Assembly (NCBI GenBank): GCA_022925895.1
Contig: JAKSYS010000118.1
Coordinates: 1 to 64,000 of the forward strand
From: Fragilaria crotonensis
Lineage: Eukaryota > Bacillariophyta > Fragilariophyceae > Fragilariales > Fragilariaceae
DNA length: 64,000 nt
Direction: 5' to 3'
Shown here: one piece after another, positions 42,588 to 53,406 of the stretch
Layout: each line of letters opens with the position of its first letter
How positions within the stretch are numbered: position 1 is the first letter of the stretch
Notes under the pieces: model-generated
What the model was told of the DNA's origin: nothing
The model's database searches: none
What the model saw: only the letters and a program-made list of their open reading frames with translations
Position numbers and translations under genes: made by a program

Positions 42588-45500
42588 AGCGACTCAACGG
42601 CAAGTTCGCAACTGATACTGCATACGGAAAGGTGAGGTCGCTGCGCGGCAACATTGGTTCCCAATTGTACTCCCACAAATGCGGTTTCAAGGCATGCTAC
42701 CCGCTTCAAAAGATTGACGGTAACAGCGTGGGTGATACATTAACACAATTTATTAGTGATTATGGCGTACCAGAACGACTCACTTTCGATGGCGCGTCGG
42801 TTCAAACCGGACCCAAGACTCGTTTCATGGATGCGATCCGACGATACGAGGTGAAGTATCACGTATCCGGACCAAGGAGGCCCAATGAGAATCCAGCCGA
42901 ACAAGGAATTCATGAACTCAAGAAAAGGTGGTACCGACTGATGCTCAAAAAGAAAGTGCCTGCTCGACTGTGGGACTACGGTTTCACATGGGTGTGTGAG
43001 ACTGATAATGTCTGTGCGAATATGTCCAAATACGCCGACGGTCGGACACCATTGGAAATTATCACGGGTGACACCCCCGACATTTCTGAGTACCTTGATT
43101 TCGACTTTTTCGATTGGGTGCTTTATCGGAGCAATGCGGGTCTTGGGGAAGTTGAAGTTGCCAAGTGGCTTGGCGTATCTCATCGCGTTGGGAGACTCAT
43201 GTCCTATTGGCTCTTGCCAGAAAGTGGTATCCCAATTTCAGCAACGACTGTTCAACGAATGACGAATGATGAGAAGTCCACAGAGGAGATGCGAAAGAGG
43301 ATGGAGCAATACGAGGAGAGCTTGCGCAGCACGTTCGACACAAAGTCGGCTGATCTGACGAAGTCATTGCGCGACGTCCATCCGAGTCTTATTATTGACC
43401 CTGAAGACGAAGATCAGTCATTCTACGACGACTTCACAAGAGTGATTGATGATACGAGACTTAAACATGCAGATGAGAAATACGCTGAGAATGTGGAAGT
43501 GACGACCGACCCATACGTGGGCATGGAAATGGCAATGCGACGAGGTGCCGATGGCGAGACAGTACATGCAAAAGTCCGCAAGCGTATGAGAGATCATGAC
43601 GGAGTGCCGATTGGCGTGGCACATTCCAATCCATTATTGGACTCGCGCAAGTACGAGGTCGAATACGTGGACGGACACGTCGAAGAGTTGACGGCGAACG
43701 TGATAGCGGAAAACATCATTGCGCAAGTCGACGAGGAAGGTCGAAGGCAAATGATGCTGTCAGCAATCGTGGATCACCGCGTATTGCACGACGCCATCCC
43801 TAAGAGTCAGGGGACTTATGTTAACTCGTATGGCGTTAGGCGACGCAAGACGACTACACGCGGCTGGGAATTGCTTGTCGAGTGGCGTGACGGGTCCACT
43901 GACTGGGTAGTCCTAAAGGACTTGAAAGATTCATATCCCGTGGAGCTGGCAATTTATGCGAAAGAGCGCAAGGTCGACGATGAACCAGCATTTGCCTGGT
44001 GGGTGCCATACGTCTTGCGAAAGCAGAAACGTATACTGCAGAAGATAAAGAGCAAGTACTGGGCGAGAACGCACAAGTACGGTATTCGTATTCCAAAAAA
44101 TGTTAAAGAGGCGATGGAAATCGATAAGGAAAATGGGAACACATTATGGATGGACGCTATCAAACTCGAGATGCAGAACGTCAGGATTGCTTTTGAAGAA
44201 TTCGACGGCGACCCTAACACGTTGGTTGGGTACACGCAGATAACTGGACACTTGGTGTTCGACGTCAAGCTTGGGGAGAATTTCAGAAGAAAGGCTCGGT
44301 ATTGTGCCGACGGTCACAAAACAGGGGCACCGGCATCGGTGACTTACAGCACTGTGGTGTCACGGGACTCAGTACGAGTCTTGTTGACAATTGCAGCTCT
44401 TAATGAACTTGACATACTTGGGGCCGACGTGCAAAATGCATTTCTGACGGCTCCTAATAAGGAGAAATGTTGGATGATTGCCGGGTCAGAATTCGGATCG
44501 GAGGAAGGGAAATTGTTCCTCGTCGTCAAGGCATTGTATGGATTGAAGTCGGCAAGTTTTAGCTTCCGGTCCTACATGGCAGAAAAACTAGCATCGATGG
44601 GATTTCAATCATCAATGGCAGATCCAGATGTGTGGTTGAGAGCCGCAACTAAGACGGATGGAGAGTCTTACTATGAGTACGTACTTATGTACGTTGACGA
44701 TATCCTATCCATCTCGTGCGATCCGAGGATTATACTTGAAGAGGTTCAAGCCACGTTCAAATTCAAAAATGGCAAGATCGAGGAACCAGAATATTACTTG
44801 GGTGCAAAGCTTCAGTGTAAACCATTGAATGGATTCCAGTGCTGGACAATCACAAGCCAAGATTACGTCAAGGCTGCGGTGAAGAACGTGGAAGAAGCAC
44901 TCAAGAAACTTGGCAGAAAGTTGCCAACGTCTAATACGAGCACACCAATGAACATTACATATATCCCCGAAATGGATGTAACGGAAGAACTGAATGAGGA
45001 TGACGTGACCTACTTTCAAGAGTTGATTGGAGTGTTGCGATGGGCTACCGAGATCGGAAGGGTTGACATATTGTTGGAAGTGTCGCTCTTGTCCCAGTAC
45101 CAAGCCAATCCACGTGAGGGACACTTGGAACAAGTCTTACATATCTTCTCGTTCCTCAAGGCCCATCCCAAGCTCACGCTGTATTTATCACCAGAGTTGC
45201 CGAATCTTGATTACGGAGACTTCCGGACCAACAAGGATGATTTTATGGAGATTTATCGAGACGCTGAGGAGTTACTTCCGCATCGTATGCCGATGCCCAG
45301 GGGAAGGAGTGTTGTTGTGACTGCGTACGTTGATGCTTCACATGCGGCAAACAAGGTAACCAGACGATCGCATACTGGGTACGTCGTATTCATCAATCGT
45401 GCACCTGTTGTATGGTACAGTAAGAGGCAGAATACGGTGGAAACGAGTACTTTTTCAGCGGAATTCATTGCTCTTAAGGTATGTTTGGAAGCGATCGAAC

Positions 45501-45781
45501 ATTTGCGTTTCAAATTACGGTGTTTCGGCGTACCCATGCCCCAAGGAGAACCATCGTACGTGCTTTGCGACAACGAGAGCGTAGTGAAGAATACGTCGAA
45601 TGTCGAATCGACGTTGAATAAGAAGCATTCGTCTGTCGCTTACCACCATTGCAGGTGGTCCGTTGCTGCTGGGGTCATCACGCTCGCTTATGTTAGCACC
45701 CATGACAACATCGCAGATTGTTTTACTAAGCGACTGCCATTGAGTACACGGATGCACCTTTTCGGCCAGTGGACTTTTTAG
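42575..45781 (+). CDS. copia element 1: integrase, reverse transcriptase, RNase H frame
   Basis: 1068-codon open frame. The order is integrase, reverse transcriptase (YVDD present) then RNase H, the order that defines Ty1/copia. Retroelement fossil. Confidence 0.9.
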   Translation: MFSVKRLNGKFATDTAYGKVRSLRGNIGSQLYSHKCGFKACYPLQKIDGNSVGDTLTQFISDYGVPERLTFDGASVQTGPKTRFMDAIRRYEVKYHVSGPRRPNENPAEQGIHELKKRWYRLMLKKKVPARLWDYGFTWVCETDNVCANMSKYADGRTPLEIITGDTPDISEYLDFDFFDWVLYRSNAGLGEVEVAKWLGVSHRVGRLMSYWLLPESGIPISATTVQRMTNDEKSTEEMRKRMEQYEESLRSTFDTKSADLTKSLRDVHPSLIIDPEDEDQSFYDDFTRVIDDTRLKHADEKYAENVEVTTDPYVGMEMAMRRGADGETVHAKVRKRMRDHDGVPIGVAHSNPLLDSRKYEVEYVDGHVEELTANVIAENIIAQVDEEGRRQMMLSAIVDHRVLHDAIPKSQGTYVNSYGVRRRKTTTRGWELLVEWRDGSTDWVVLKDLKDSYPVELAIYAKERKVDDEPAFAWWVPYVLRKQKRILQKIKSKYWARTHKYGIRIPKNVKEAMEIDKENGNTLWMDAIKLEMQNVRIAFEEFDGDPNTLVGYTQITGHLVFDVKLGENFRRKARYCADGHKTGAPASVTYSTVVSRDSVRVLLTIAALNELDILGADVQNAFLTAPNKEKCWMIAGSEFGSEEGKLFLVVKALYGLKSASFSFRSYMAEKLASMGFQSSMADPDVWLRAATKTDGESYYEYVLMYVDDILSISCDPRIILEEVQATFKFKNGKIEEPEYYLGAKLQCKPLNGFQCWTITSQDYVKAAVKNVEEALKKLGRKLPTSNTSTPMNITYIPEMDVTEELNEDDVTYFQELIGVLRWATEIGRVDILLEVSLLSQYQANPREGHLEQVLHIFSFLKAHPKLTLYLSPELPNLDYGDFRTNKDDFMEIYRDAEELLPHRMPMPRGRSVVVTAYVDASHAANKVTRRSHTGYVVFINRAPVVWYSKRQNTVETSTFSAEFIALKVCLEAIEHLRFKLRCFGVPMPQGEPSYVLCDNESVVKNTSNVESTLNKKHSSVAYHHCRWSVAAGVITLAYVSTHDNIADCFTKRLPLSTRMHLFGQWTF

Positions 45782-45840
45782 TGCGAAGTCAGCCACGTTA
45801 CGTGTGTGTATGCATCGCACGAGTCTGTCTTCGAGGGGAC

Positions 45841-45997
45841 CAAGTAAACATTGCTACAGTAGCGTGTGTGCGAATGGATGCTGACGTGTACTGCCAGAAG
45901 TAAATCCAACCACGAGTCTGTACGTAGAGGTAGACACAACTTTTTATTCTTTTCTTTCTTTTAACGTAAGTAGCTTTACGATGACTACTTTTATCTG
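45841..45997 (+). repeat. 3' LTR of copia element 1
   Basis: 157 bp, matching the 5' LTR at all but about one position. Preceded by the purine tract GAGGGGAC. Confidence 0.9.
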
Positions 45998-46619
45998 TAA
46001 CAAGCTTGGGAAAACCACTCTTCTCATTTATTTTGCCAATAGTAGTTTTTGCCAAAACTACCCAAAAACCACTAAAACCACTTGATTAACCACTTTGCGC
46101 GTTAAAACCACCTACTTACTAGAGTAATAAATACTTGCTACCTATAAAAGAGACCACATTAGCCTTTTAATAATAAAGGGTGGCAAAACCCTAATTTTTA
46201 TTTTTTCAATTTTAGGTTTAGGTTCAAACCTTGTTAAACCTAAATTCCAAACCTTCTACCGGGCACTGTACCCCATGTACTCGAGTACTGTACTTCGATG
46301 TCAAGGTGCGCACTGGGAAGAGTGACATCTGGCACAGTATCTCTACCGGTACTACCGGTTGTACTTAGCAGTAACAGTTACAAGTATGTTCATACTATGA
46401 CACTACCTGGTACCTGGTACAGAGTATGTCATATATATCGGACGGAGGGAGTACGGAGTATCGCCGCATCGTGATGTCGTATACAGTATACACGTATGAT
46501 ATACACAATAAACATGAAATACGTACACAAAAATATAGCTAAAATTCGTCAGGAGTATGTTTTTTGTTTTGCCATGTCTTCTTCTTTGTGAGCCATAGTA
46601 AGCGAATAATGGAAAGGGA
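45998..46619. other. Spacer between the two copia elements
   Basis: About 620 bp, AT-rich, with many AAACCAC words (46010-46110), a TTTAGGTTTAGG stretch near 46210, and GTAC palindromes near 46260-46440. No gene. Confidence 0.5.
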
Positions 46620-46623
46620 AGAA

Positions 46624-46776
46624 TGATTCGATTCGTACGTATATAACTACACGAGTAGTATACCAGTAACCGACCGTACCGTACGCATACGGTATACGAC
46701 ACGACAACGATAACTTATAATTTCTAATTATCGACTCGATTACGTTCGTTCCTCTTTTCACGCCGTATTTCGCTCA
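46624..46776 (+). repeat. 5' LTR of copia element 2
   Basis: 153 bp, TGATTCGATT...TTTCGCTCA, canonical TG...CA ends. Confidence 0.92.
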
Positions 46777-47233
46777 GTTTATCAGACCCAACATCACAGC
46801 CTACGACCTAATGGGCAATTGGGGAAGGAAATGGCACAAGAGATGAAGCTCTCGCCCTTTCCTGAGGCAGTGGTGCCTCGAAGCTGCGAAAACATGCGTC
46901 ATGAACATGTTTTCCTTGATACGAGCCTAGACATGCCTCGAACTGTCTACCAACAGTGAACCGTTGCATGACCGATGACACATGCGGCCTGTTAGGGTGA
47001 TCTGATTGTGTATAGCCCATCAGATTGACTATCGATTGCGACCGATGGGGTTGAGGGGACGCCTTCATTCCTCCTCATGTCATCAGAGGGAAACGCTTCA
47101 GCGAAATCTGCGATATTTAAACATTGTATAGGAACTACAATTACGGATATAAACATATCACACGAACACATGGCATTATGCCTTTAATACGACCATACGA
47201 CCATATTCGTATCGAGACTATACGAGTTACACG

Positions 47234-48853
47234 TTGCTAAGAAGGGAACCCGATCGTTTGGATCTTTGTTCAACGATCGTTCCTAACGACCTCGATCGAA
47301 TTTCGGAGGATATAAAAGACCCTACTTTAGTAAACAGAATCAAGATGGCAGCCGTAAATGCTATGCGTACCATGCTTGTCCGCATTGGATTCACAAACCC
47401 CGCAGCGCAAGTAATCGTCGACGATCAGGGGATGGATACTCTGGATGAGATTCAACTCCTAACCGACGACGAAATCGAAAACCTTTGCAAGGTAATCCGT
47501 CGACCCGGTGGAACGATCCCAGGACCAAACCCTGGAGATGCGCCTGTGAACGATCCAGGCACCCCCGTCAGCCTACGGGCTGAAAACCATCTTAAGCTCT
47601 TGGCGTTCTATTTGCGTCATCAGAAGCGAATCAGTAGAACCGTTAACGTCGCAAACGTTACACTCGAAACAATCCGTACCCTACGCGAGCTCCGTGACTT
47701 TGAAATGACCTACAAAGCTCCGGATGATCCACCGACTATCAACCCTAAAGACTGGCCCAAGACCATGGAAAGCGTCCATGAATACTTGCGGTCATACTTG
47801 GGTGAACAGAAGATTCCACTCGCATATGTTGTGCGAAAGGATGAGGCTGTCCCAATTACGGACCCCGAGGGGGGTTATGCCACAATCCAAGATGAAATGA
47901 TAGCTCGTGCGAGCCACCGTACCTTTGGACCTGATGGCACTATTACACACGACCCGACATATATTACCAACCGCGAGAAGGTATGGGAAATCATTGCGAA
48001 GATAACTCGCGATCACTCCTGCTGGACTTACGTTAAACCAGCCCAAAGGACACGCGATGGCCGTATGGCCTACGAGGGGTTGTATAAACACTTCCTCGGA
48101 CCGAATAACGTCGATAACATGGCCTCGATGGCCGAAGACAAACTGAAAACGACCGTCTATAACGGCGAACAACGTCGTTGGGACTTTGAAAGGTACATAA
48201 ATGTACACAAGTCACAACATTCGATCATGGAAGGACTTGTTGAGCACGGCTATACAGGCATTGACCCGCGCTCCAAGGTTCGTTATCTCCTCGACGGCAT
48301 TAAGACCGATAAATTTGACTCGGTCAAGACTCGCATCATGTCTGATGCCGCACTCCGATGTGACTTTGACGCATGCGTCACGTTGTATCAGGATTTTATC
48401 AAACAGACATCGAAGTCGAAGACGACCCCGACCGTGGGCATATCTGAGGTAAGGACAAACGCAGGCGGGTCCAAGCGCAAGTCCGAAGCCGTCGAAGACC
48501 GTTATTACACCAAAGCGGAATATGATGCCCTTTCCGCTGATGCCAAGAGAGAACTTGCAACGAAACGCCTAAAACGGGGTCATAAACCCGGCGCTAAGGA
48601 TAGTAAAGTCCTCAAAGGCACCAAGGCGAAAGAGAAGTCAAAGGATTCAAACGCGGAGGTCATCAAGAACCTAAAAGCTGTGAAGCGTAGCGTTGCCCAG
48701 CTTACAAAACAGACGGCTCCCGCCGACGATGAATCCTCTGGGCTCTTCACCAAAACCGACTCAGAAGGGGAACCAAAGAAGGTTACCTCTAGTAAGTCCC
48801 CGAATAGGTCCAATTCGGCCCTTACTCGCCAGACGAAAAAGGCCAGCAAGTGA
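47234..48853 (+). CDS. copia element 2: gag frame
   Basis: About 539 codons (the frame opens before the first ATG). A gag-like helical protein with a Lys-rich end. The protease motif of the element lies between this frame and the next listed one. Retroelement fossil. Confidence 0.8.
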   Translation: MLRREPDRLDLCSTIVPNDLDRISEDIKDPTLVNRIKMAAVNAMRTMLVRIGFTNPAAQVIVDDQGMDTLDEIQLLTDDEIENLCKVIRRPGGTIPGPNPGDAPVNDPGTPVSLRAENHLKLLAFYLRHQKRISRTVNVANVTLETIRTLRELRDFEMTYKAPDDPPTINPKDWPKTMESVHEYLRSYLGEQKIPLAYVVRKDEAVPITDPEGGYATIQDEMIARASHRTFGPDGTITHDPTYITNREKVWEIIAKITRDHSCWTYVKPAQRTRDGRMAYEGLYKHFLGPNNVDNMASMAEDKLKTTVYNGEQRRWDFERYINVHKSQHSIMEGLVEHGYTGIDPRSKVRYLLDGIKTDKFDSVKTRIMSDAALRCDFDACVTLYQDFIKQTSKSKTTPTVGISEVRTNAGGSKRKSEAVEDRYYTKAEYDALSADAKRELATKRLKRGHKPGAKDSKVLKGTKAKEKSKDSNAEVIKNLKAVKRSVAQLTKQTAPADDESSGLFTKTDSEGEPKKVTSSKSPNRSNSALTRQTKKASK

Positions 48854-49129
48854 CAGCAATGCGAGTGCCGGGCCATCTCGATCCTTCGAACGCTCGGTTC
48901 AATTGATGTTAACGTCATTGAATCCAGAACGGACCTCGATTCGCATGCAGATCAATGCGCGATAGGTTCTAACGCCTTAGTAACCCATGATTTTGACCGA
49001 CCAATCAACGTCTCGAGCTACGACCCTAACGGCCCTATCAATCGAAATCTCCGAACTGTATCCGCTGCTCTCGCTTACGATGACGCACTGAGCGGCGAGA
49101 CAGTTATACTGGTAATTCATCAAGCGATT

Positions 49130-52100
49130 TTGATACCAGACCTCGCCCATTATTTATTGTCGACGATGCAACTGCGGCTTAATGACGTGATCGTGAACGA
49201 CGTACCTCGTTTCCTCACTGACAATCCAACGTTGCTTACTCATTCACTCGTCGTTCCGACGGATGACTTCGACCAACCATACGTCATTCCGCTGACGTTA
49301 TACGGTGTGGCTTCCTCATTCCCAACGCAAAAACCAACGATACAGGAATACGAGACGCTACCACACATCATCCTCACAGGTGAAGAACCTGCCTACGACC
49401 CACACGACACTTCGTTGGCAGACCACGAGAACGCTCTCGCCAGAGCGGTATTGGAAACAGGGGACCGGATCGGCTCTCCTCCGCCAAGGCGCCTTTGTAC
49501 GGTTTCCAAAACCACTCTTGAGCATATTGCTCCCGACCGAACCCTGTTGTCCTTACAACAGATCTCGACCGTGCATAACGATGCAATGCTCCATTCCACG
49601 ATGCGAACGAACATTTCGGCGATTCGCTCGACGACAGCGAGCGGACAATTAACTCCACAGGTCCTTGCGACCAACTGGGGTATCGACGTTAGAACTGCCG
49701 CAAGGACAGTCAAGGCAACTACCCAAAGGGGAATTCGAACGGTACTACATCCAACCCTGTCTCGTCGTTTTCGCACGAATGATAGGCAACTGCGTTACCG
49801 CCGACTCCCCATCGATTGCTTTACCGATACATTGTTGTCGAACACCACCTCGCGGCGCAACAATCGGTGTGCGCAAATATTCGCGACGCCTGATGGTTGG
49901 TGCCGGGCGTTCCCGATGTCAAGGAAATCCCAAGCGCATGAGGGATTGTCCCTCTTACTTCAACGAGAGGGCGCGCCGAACACGATGATAATGGATGGGG
50001 CGAATGAACAGACCAGGGGCCAATTCCGCAGGAAATGTCGGGAAGCTGGGATTCGGGTGAAACAAACCGAACCCTATACCCCATGGTCCAATGCCGCAGA
50101 GGCGGCGATTCGCGAACTCAAGAAGGGCGTTGGTCGGCAAATGGTTCGATCAAGAGCTCCTAAGAGGTTATGGGACGATTGTTTAGAGCGAGAAGCCTAC
50201 GTTCGGTCCCTAACAGCTCACGACATATACCGACTAGACGGACAAGTACCCGAGACACTTGTCAGCGGCGAGACGGCCGACATTTCTCCGTTCGCAGCCT
50301 TTAAATGGTATGAATGGGTCCTTTTTCGGGATACGTCCGTGACGTACCCCGACGACACGATGGTCCTTGGCCGTGACCTCGGACCAGCAATAGACATTGG
50401 ACCTGCCATGACCCGAAAGATCCTGAAGGCGAATGGCAAGGTTGTCTATCGTTCTACTGCTCGGTCATTGACAGCTGATGAGATGGCCGATGAAACGATG
50501 AGTAGAGAAAGAAAGAAATTCGACGAATCGATTACAAAACTTTTTGGTGATTCTTTCAAGTATGAGGATTTCACCAACGACCCGGAACTGGAGGACCTTG
50601 GCACCCCATCGTACGAGCCATATGAGGACGATGACGAAGGGGGCTCCCCAGCACCACCCGACGACGATGATGCTGACCCCGATACGTACGACCAATACAT
50701 GGGGGCAGAAGTCGTATTGCCAATAGGGGACACCATGATGAGCGCGAAGGTCCGTGGACGTAAGCGCCAACATGATGGGACCCTCGTCGGTAAGGCCAAT
50801 CCAAACCCAATCCTCGATACACGCACATATGAGGTTGAATTTATGGACGGACAGAAGGCCGAACTTACCGCAAACGTAATCGCACAAAACATGTACGCAC
50901 AGTGCGACAGTGAGGGGAATCAATATTTACTCCTAGCTGGAATCGTCGGCCACAGAAAAGACAACTCTGCGGTTGAAAAGAAGGATATGTACATCCGCCA
51001 CGGATCGAATCTGCAACTACGCAAGACCACAAAGGGGTGGAGCCTATGCGTCGAATGGAAAGATGGGAGTACCTCCTGGGAACGGCTCGCAAGCCTTAAG
51101 GAGTCGAACCCTGTGGAAGTTGCAGACTACGCCACCGCACACGGTATTGAGACTGAGCCCGCATTTGCATGGTGGGTACCGTTTACCCTCCGACGAAGGG
51201 ACAGAATCATTGCCGCTGTTAATAAACGTTACCACAAGCGAACGCACAAGTTTGGGATCGAAATACCCAAGTCATATGATGACTGCGTACGTATTGACAA
51301 GGAAAATGGTAATACACTCGTCTGGCAAGATGCCATTCGGAAAGAGATGGCGAAGGTACTAGTCGCGTTCAAGATACTGGGCGACGATGAACCCATCCCA
51401 CCAACCTTTCAAGAAATGCGATGCCACATGGTTTATGACGTTAAGATGGAGAACTTTCAGCGGAAAGCACGACTTGTCGCTGGGGGACACATGACCGAGG
51501 TATCATCAGCGACAACAACTTATGCTAGCGTCGTCTCGAGGGAATCGGTCAGGATTGCCCTGACTCTGGCAGCGCTCAACGATTTGGAAGTTAAGACAGC
51601 TGACATCGAAAATGCGTACTTGACAGCTCCAATCGGAGAGAAAATCTGGTGCACGTTAGGACCAGAATTCGGCGGCGATGCTGGCAAGCGTGCCATCATC
51701 GTTCGCGCATTATACGGCTTAAAATCAGCCGGTGCTTCCTTCCGGAATCACCTCGCTGATTGTATGCGTCACCTTGGATGGGAATCATGCAAAGCAGACC
51801 AAGACGTTTGGTTGAAACCCGAAGTACGAAAAGATGACGGGTACCAATATTACGCCTATTGTCTTCTTTACGTTGATGACATATTAATGATTCACCACGC
51901 AGGTGAAAAGGCGCTACGAGAAATCGACCATTTCTTCAAAACGAAACCCAACTCAATAGGGGACCCTGAGTTTTATCTCGGGTCCAAGCTTCGCCCAATG
52001 AGATTACCGAACGGTGTGAAAGCATGGGGGATGAGCTCCAGTAAATACATTCAAGCGTCAGTCGCAATTGTGAAAGCGTACCATTCGCGAGTGTACCCGT

Positions 52101-52978
52101 CGCGGAAATGGGCAAAGCGAACAGCAGGTCCTTTCCCTTGCGACTATTCCCCTGAACTCGACACGACAGATCTACTGGATCACGAGAAGTCTACATTCTA
52201 TCAGTCACAAATTGGAGTGCTACGATGGATAGTAGAACTCGGCCGAATTGACATTATTACGGAGGTGTCAGAACTATCATCAATGCTCGCGATGCCACGC
52301 GAAGGACATCTTGATGCCGTCTTCCATATATTCAATTATTTGGAAAAGCGACATAACGCGCGGATCGTTTTCGATCCCAGCTACCCGTCTATCGACATGA
52401 CGACATTCAAGACAGAATGTGACTGGAAAGCCTTTTATGGCGAGGCGCGAGAAGCCTTACCACCGAACGCACCGACACCACGTGGTAAGGATGTCGACCT
52501 ACGAATGTTTGTCGACTCCGACCATGCCGGTGACAAACGAACACGACGGTCACGAACAGGTTTTATTATTTTCCTGAACATGGCACCGATTGTTTGGTTC
52601 TCGAAGAAACAAGCAACGATCGAGACCAGCGTCTTCGGCGCTGAGTTTGTCGCAATGAAACAAGGCATGGAATGCCTACGTGGATTACGATATAAGTTAC
52701 GGATGATGGGAGTGGCAATTTCAGGCCCTTCGTTTATTTATGGCGATAACATGTCTGTTATCCACAACACACAACGACCCGAGTCCGTACTGAAGAAGAA
52801 ATCCAATTCGATCTGCTATCATGCAATTCGGGAAGCGGTAGCTATGGGCGAATGCCTTACTGGCCACGTTTCCACCCACGATAATCCAGCAGATATTTGC
52901 ACGAAGATTATACCGGGAGGGCGGAAGCGAGACCATTTGATTGGACTCCTCCTCCACGACATCGCCGATTACACTTGA
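49130..52978 (+). CDS. copia element 2: integrase, reverse transcriptase, RNase H frame
   Basis: 1282 codons with integrase, an acidic linker, reverse transcriptase (YVDD present) and RNase H, in copia order. Clearly diverged from element 1 in protein sequence. Retroelement fossil. Confidence 0.9.
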   Translation: MIPDLAHYLLSTMQLRLNDVIVNDVPRFLTDNPTLLTHSLVVPTDDFDQPYVIPLTLYGVASSFPTQKPTIQEYETLPHIILTGEEPAYDPHDTSLADHENALARAVLETGDRIGSPPPRRLCTVSKTTLEHIAPDRTLLSLQQISTVHNDAMLHSTMRTNISAIRSTTASGQLTPQVLATNWGIDVRTAARTVKATTQRGIRTVLHPTLSRRFRTNDRQLRYRRLPIDCFTDTLLSNTTSRRNNRCAQIFATPDGWCRAFPMSRKSQAHEGLSLLLQREGAPNTMIMDGANEQTRGQFRRKCREAGIRVKQTEPYTPWSNAAEAAIRELKKGVGRQMVRSRAPKRLWDDCLEREAYVRSLTAHDIYRLDGQVPETLVSGETADISPFAAFKWYEWVLFRDTSVTYPDDTMVLGRDLGPAIDIGPAMTRKILKANGKVVYRSTARSLTADEMADETMSRERKKFDESITKLFGDSFKYEDFTNDPELEDLGTPSYEPYEDDDEGGSPAPPDDDDADPDTYDQYMGAEVVLPIGDTMMSAKVRGRKRQHDGTLVGKANPNPILDTRTYEVEFMDGQKAELTANVIAQNMYAQCDSEGNQYLLLAGIVGHRKDNSAVEKKDMYIRHGSNLQLRKTTKGWSLCVEWKDGSTSWERLASLKESNPVEVADYATAHGIETEPAFAWWVPFTLRRRDRIIAAVNKRYHKRTHKFGIEIPKSYDDCVRIDKENGNTLVWQDAIRKEMAKVLVAFKILGDDEPIPPTFQEMRCHMVYDVKMENFQRKARLVAGGHMTEVSSATTTYASVVSRESVRIALTLAALNDLEVKTADIENAYLTAPIGEKIWCTLGPEFGGDAGKRAIIVRALYGLKSAGASFRNHLADCMRHLGWESCKADQDVWLKPEVRKDDGYQYYAYCLLYVDDILMIHHAGEKALREIDHFFKTKPNSIGDPEFYLGSKLRPMRLPNGVKAWGMSSSKYIQASVAIVKAYHSRVYPSRKWAKRTAGPFPCDYSPELDTTDLLDHEKSTFYQSQIGVLRWIVELGRIDIITEVSELSSMLAMPREGHLDAVFHIFNYLEKRHNARIVFDPSYPSIDMTTFKTECDWKAFYGEAREALPPNAPTPRGKDVDLRMFVDSDHAGDKRTRRSRTGFIIFLNMAPIVWFSKKQATIETSVFGAEFVAMKQGMECLRGLRYKLRMMGVAISGPSFIYGDNMSVIHNTQRPESVLKKKSNSICYHAIREAVAMGECLTGHVSTHDNPADICTKIIPGGRKRDHLIGLLLHDIADYT

Positions 52979-53115
52979 CTTCCCCCTCACTGAGGTCCGC
53001 GGGTTTACATGGGTTCCCCTGGTGTTGTTCATCATGACGCACCTAAATGTCAGTGTATCAATGCTCCTCGACGACGACTTAATGCACCACATTAGCTACA
53101 TTAACTCGAGGGGAC

Positions 53116-53268
53116 TGATTCGATTCGTACGTATATAACTACACGAGTAGTATACCAGTAACCGACCGTACCGTACGCATACGGTATACGACACGACAAC
53201 GATAACTTATAATTTCTAATTATCGACTCGATTACGTTCGTTCCTCTTTTCACGCCGTATTTCGCTCA
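53116..53268 (+). repeat. 3' LTR of copia element 2
   Basis: 153 bp, identical by eye to the 5' LTR. Confidence 0.92.
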
Positions 53269-53406
53269 AGAAGGAACCGTGTTGCCACGAAAGAGGCATA
53301 GCAACAGGCTTTCTACTTTCTACACACAAGGTTCCCATTTATATGAATCAAGTGCAAGTACCCAAGTCCCAAGTGCGTTGCCGAGGCCAACACAACATTT
53401 TCGACA

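Larger units (their letters stand above)
39690..45997 (+). mobile_element. Ty1/copia LTR retrotransposon, element 1 (6308 bp)
   Basis: Fossil-type annotation. Family: Ty1/copia, diatom-type. 157-bp LTRs at both ends, nearly identical, so insertion is recent. Flanked by a 4-bp duplication TAAC (39686-39689 and 45998-46001). Parts in order: 5' LTR, a likely primer site (GTTTATCAGACCC) directly after it, gag with an Arg/Gly-rich segment, protease, integrase, reverse transcriptase, RNase H, a purine tract (GAGGGGAC), 3' LTR. It looks whole or almost whole, with the coding region in two open frames. Confidence 0.93.
46624..53268 (+). mobile_element. Ty1/copia LTR retrotransposon, element 2 (6645 bp)
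   Basis: Fossil-type annotation. A different copia family from element 1, same orientation. 153-bp LTRs that I found identical, 4-bp duplication AGAA (46620-46623 and 53269-53272). It has the same primer-site word after the 5' LTR (GTTTATCAGACCC) and the same purine tract (GAGGGGAC) before the 3' LTR. Parts: gag, protease, integrase, reverse transcriptase, RNase H. It looks whole or nearly so and very young. Confidence 0.94.

Noticed and set aside
46195-46250. Telomere-like TTTAGG words
   Set aside because: Only one or two imperfect units, not a telomeric array.
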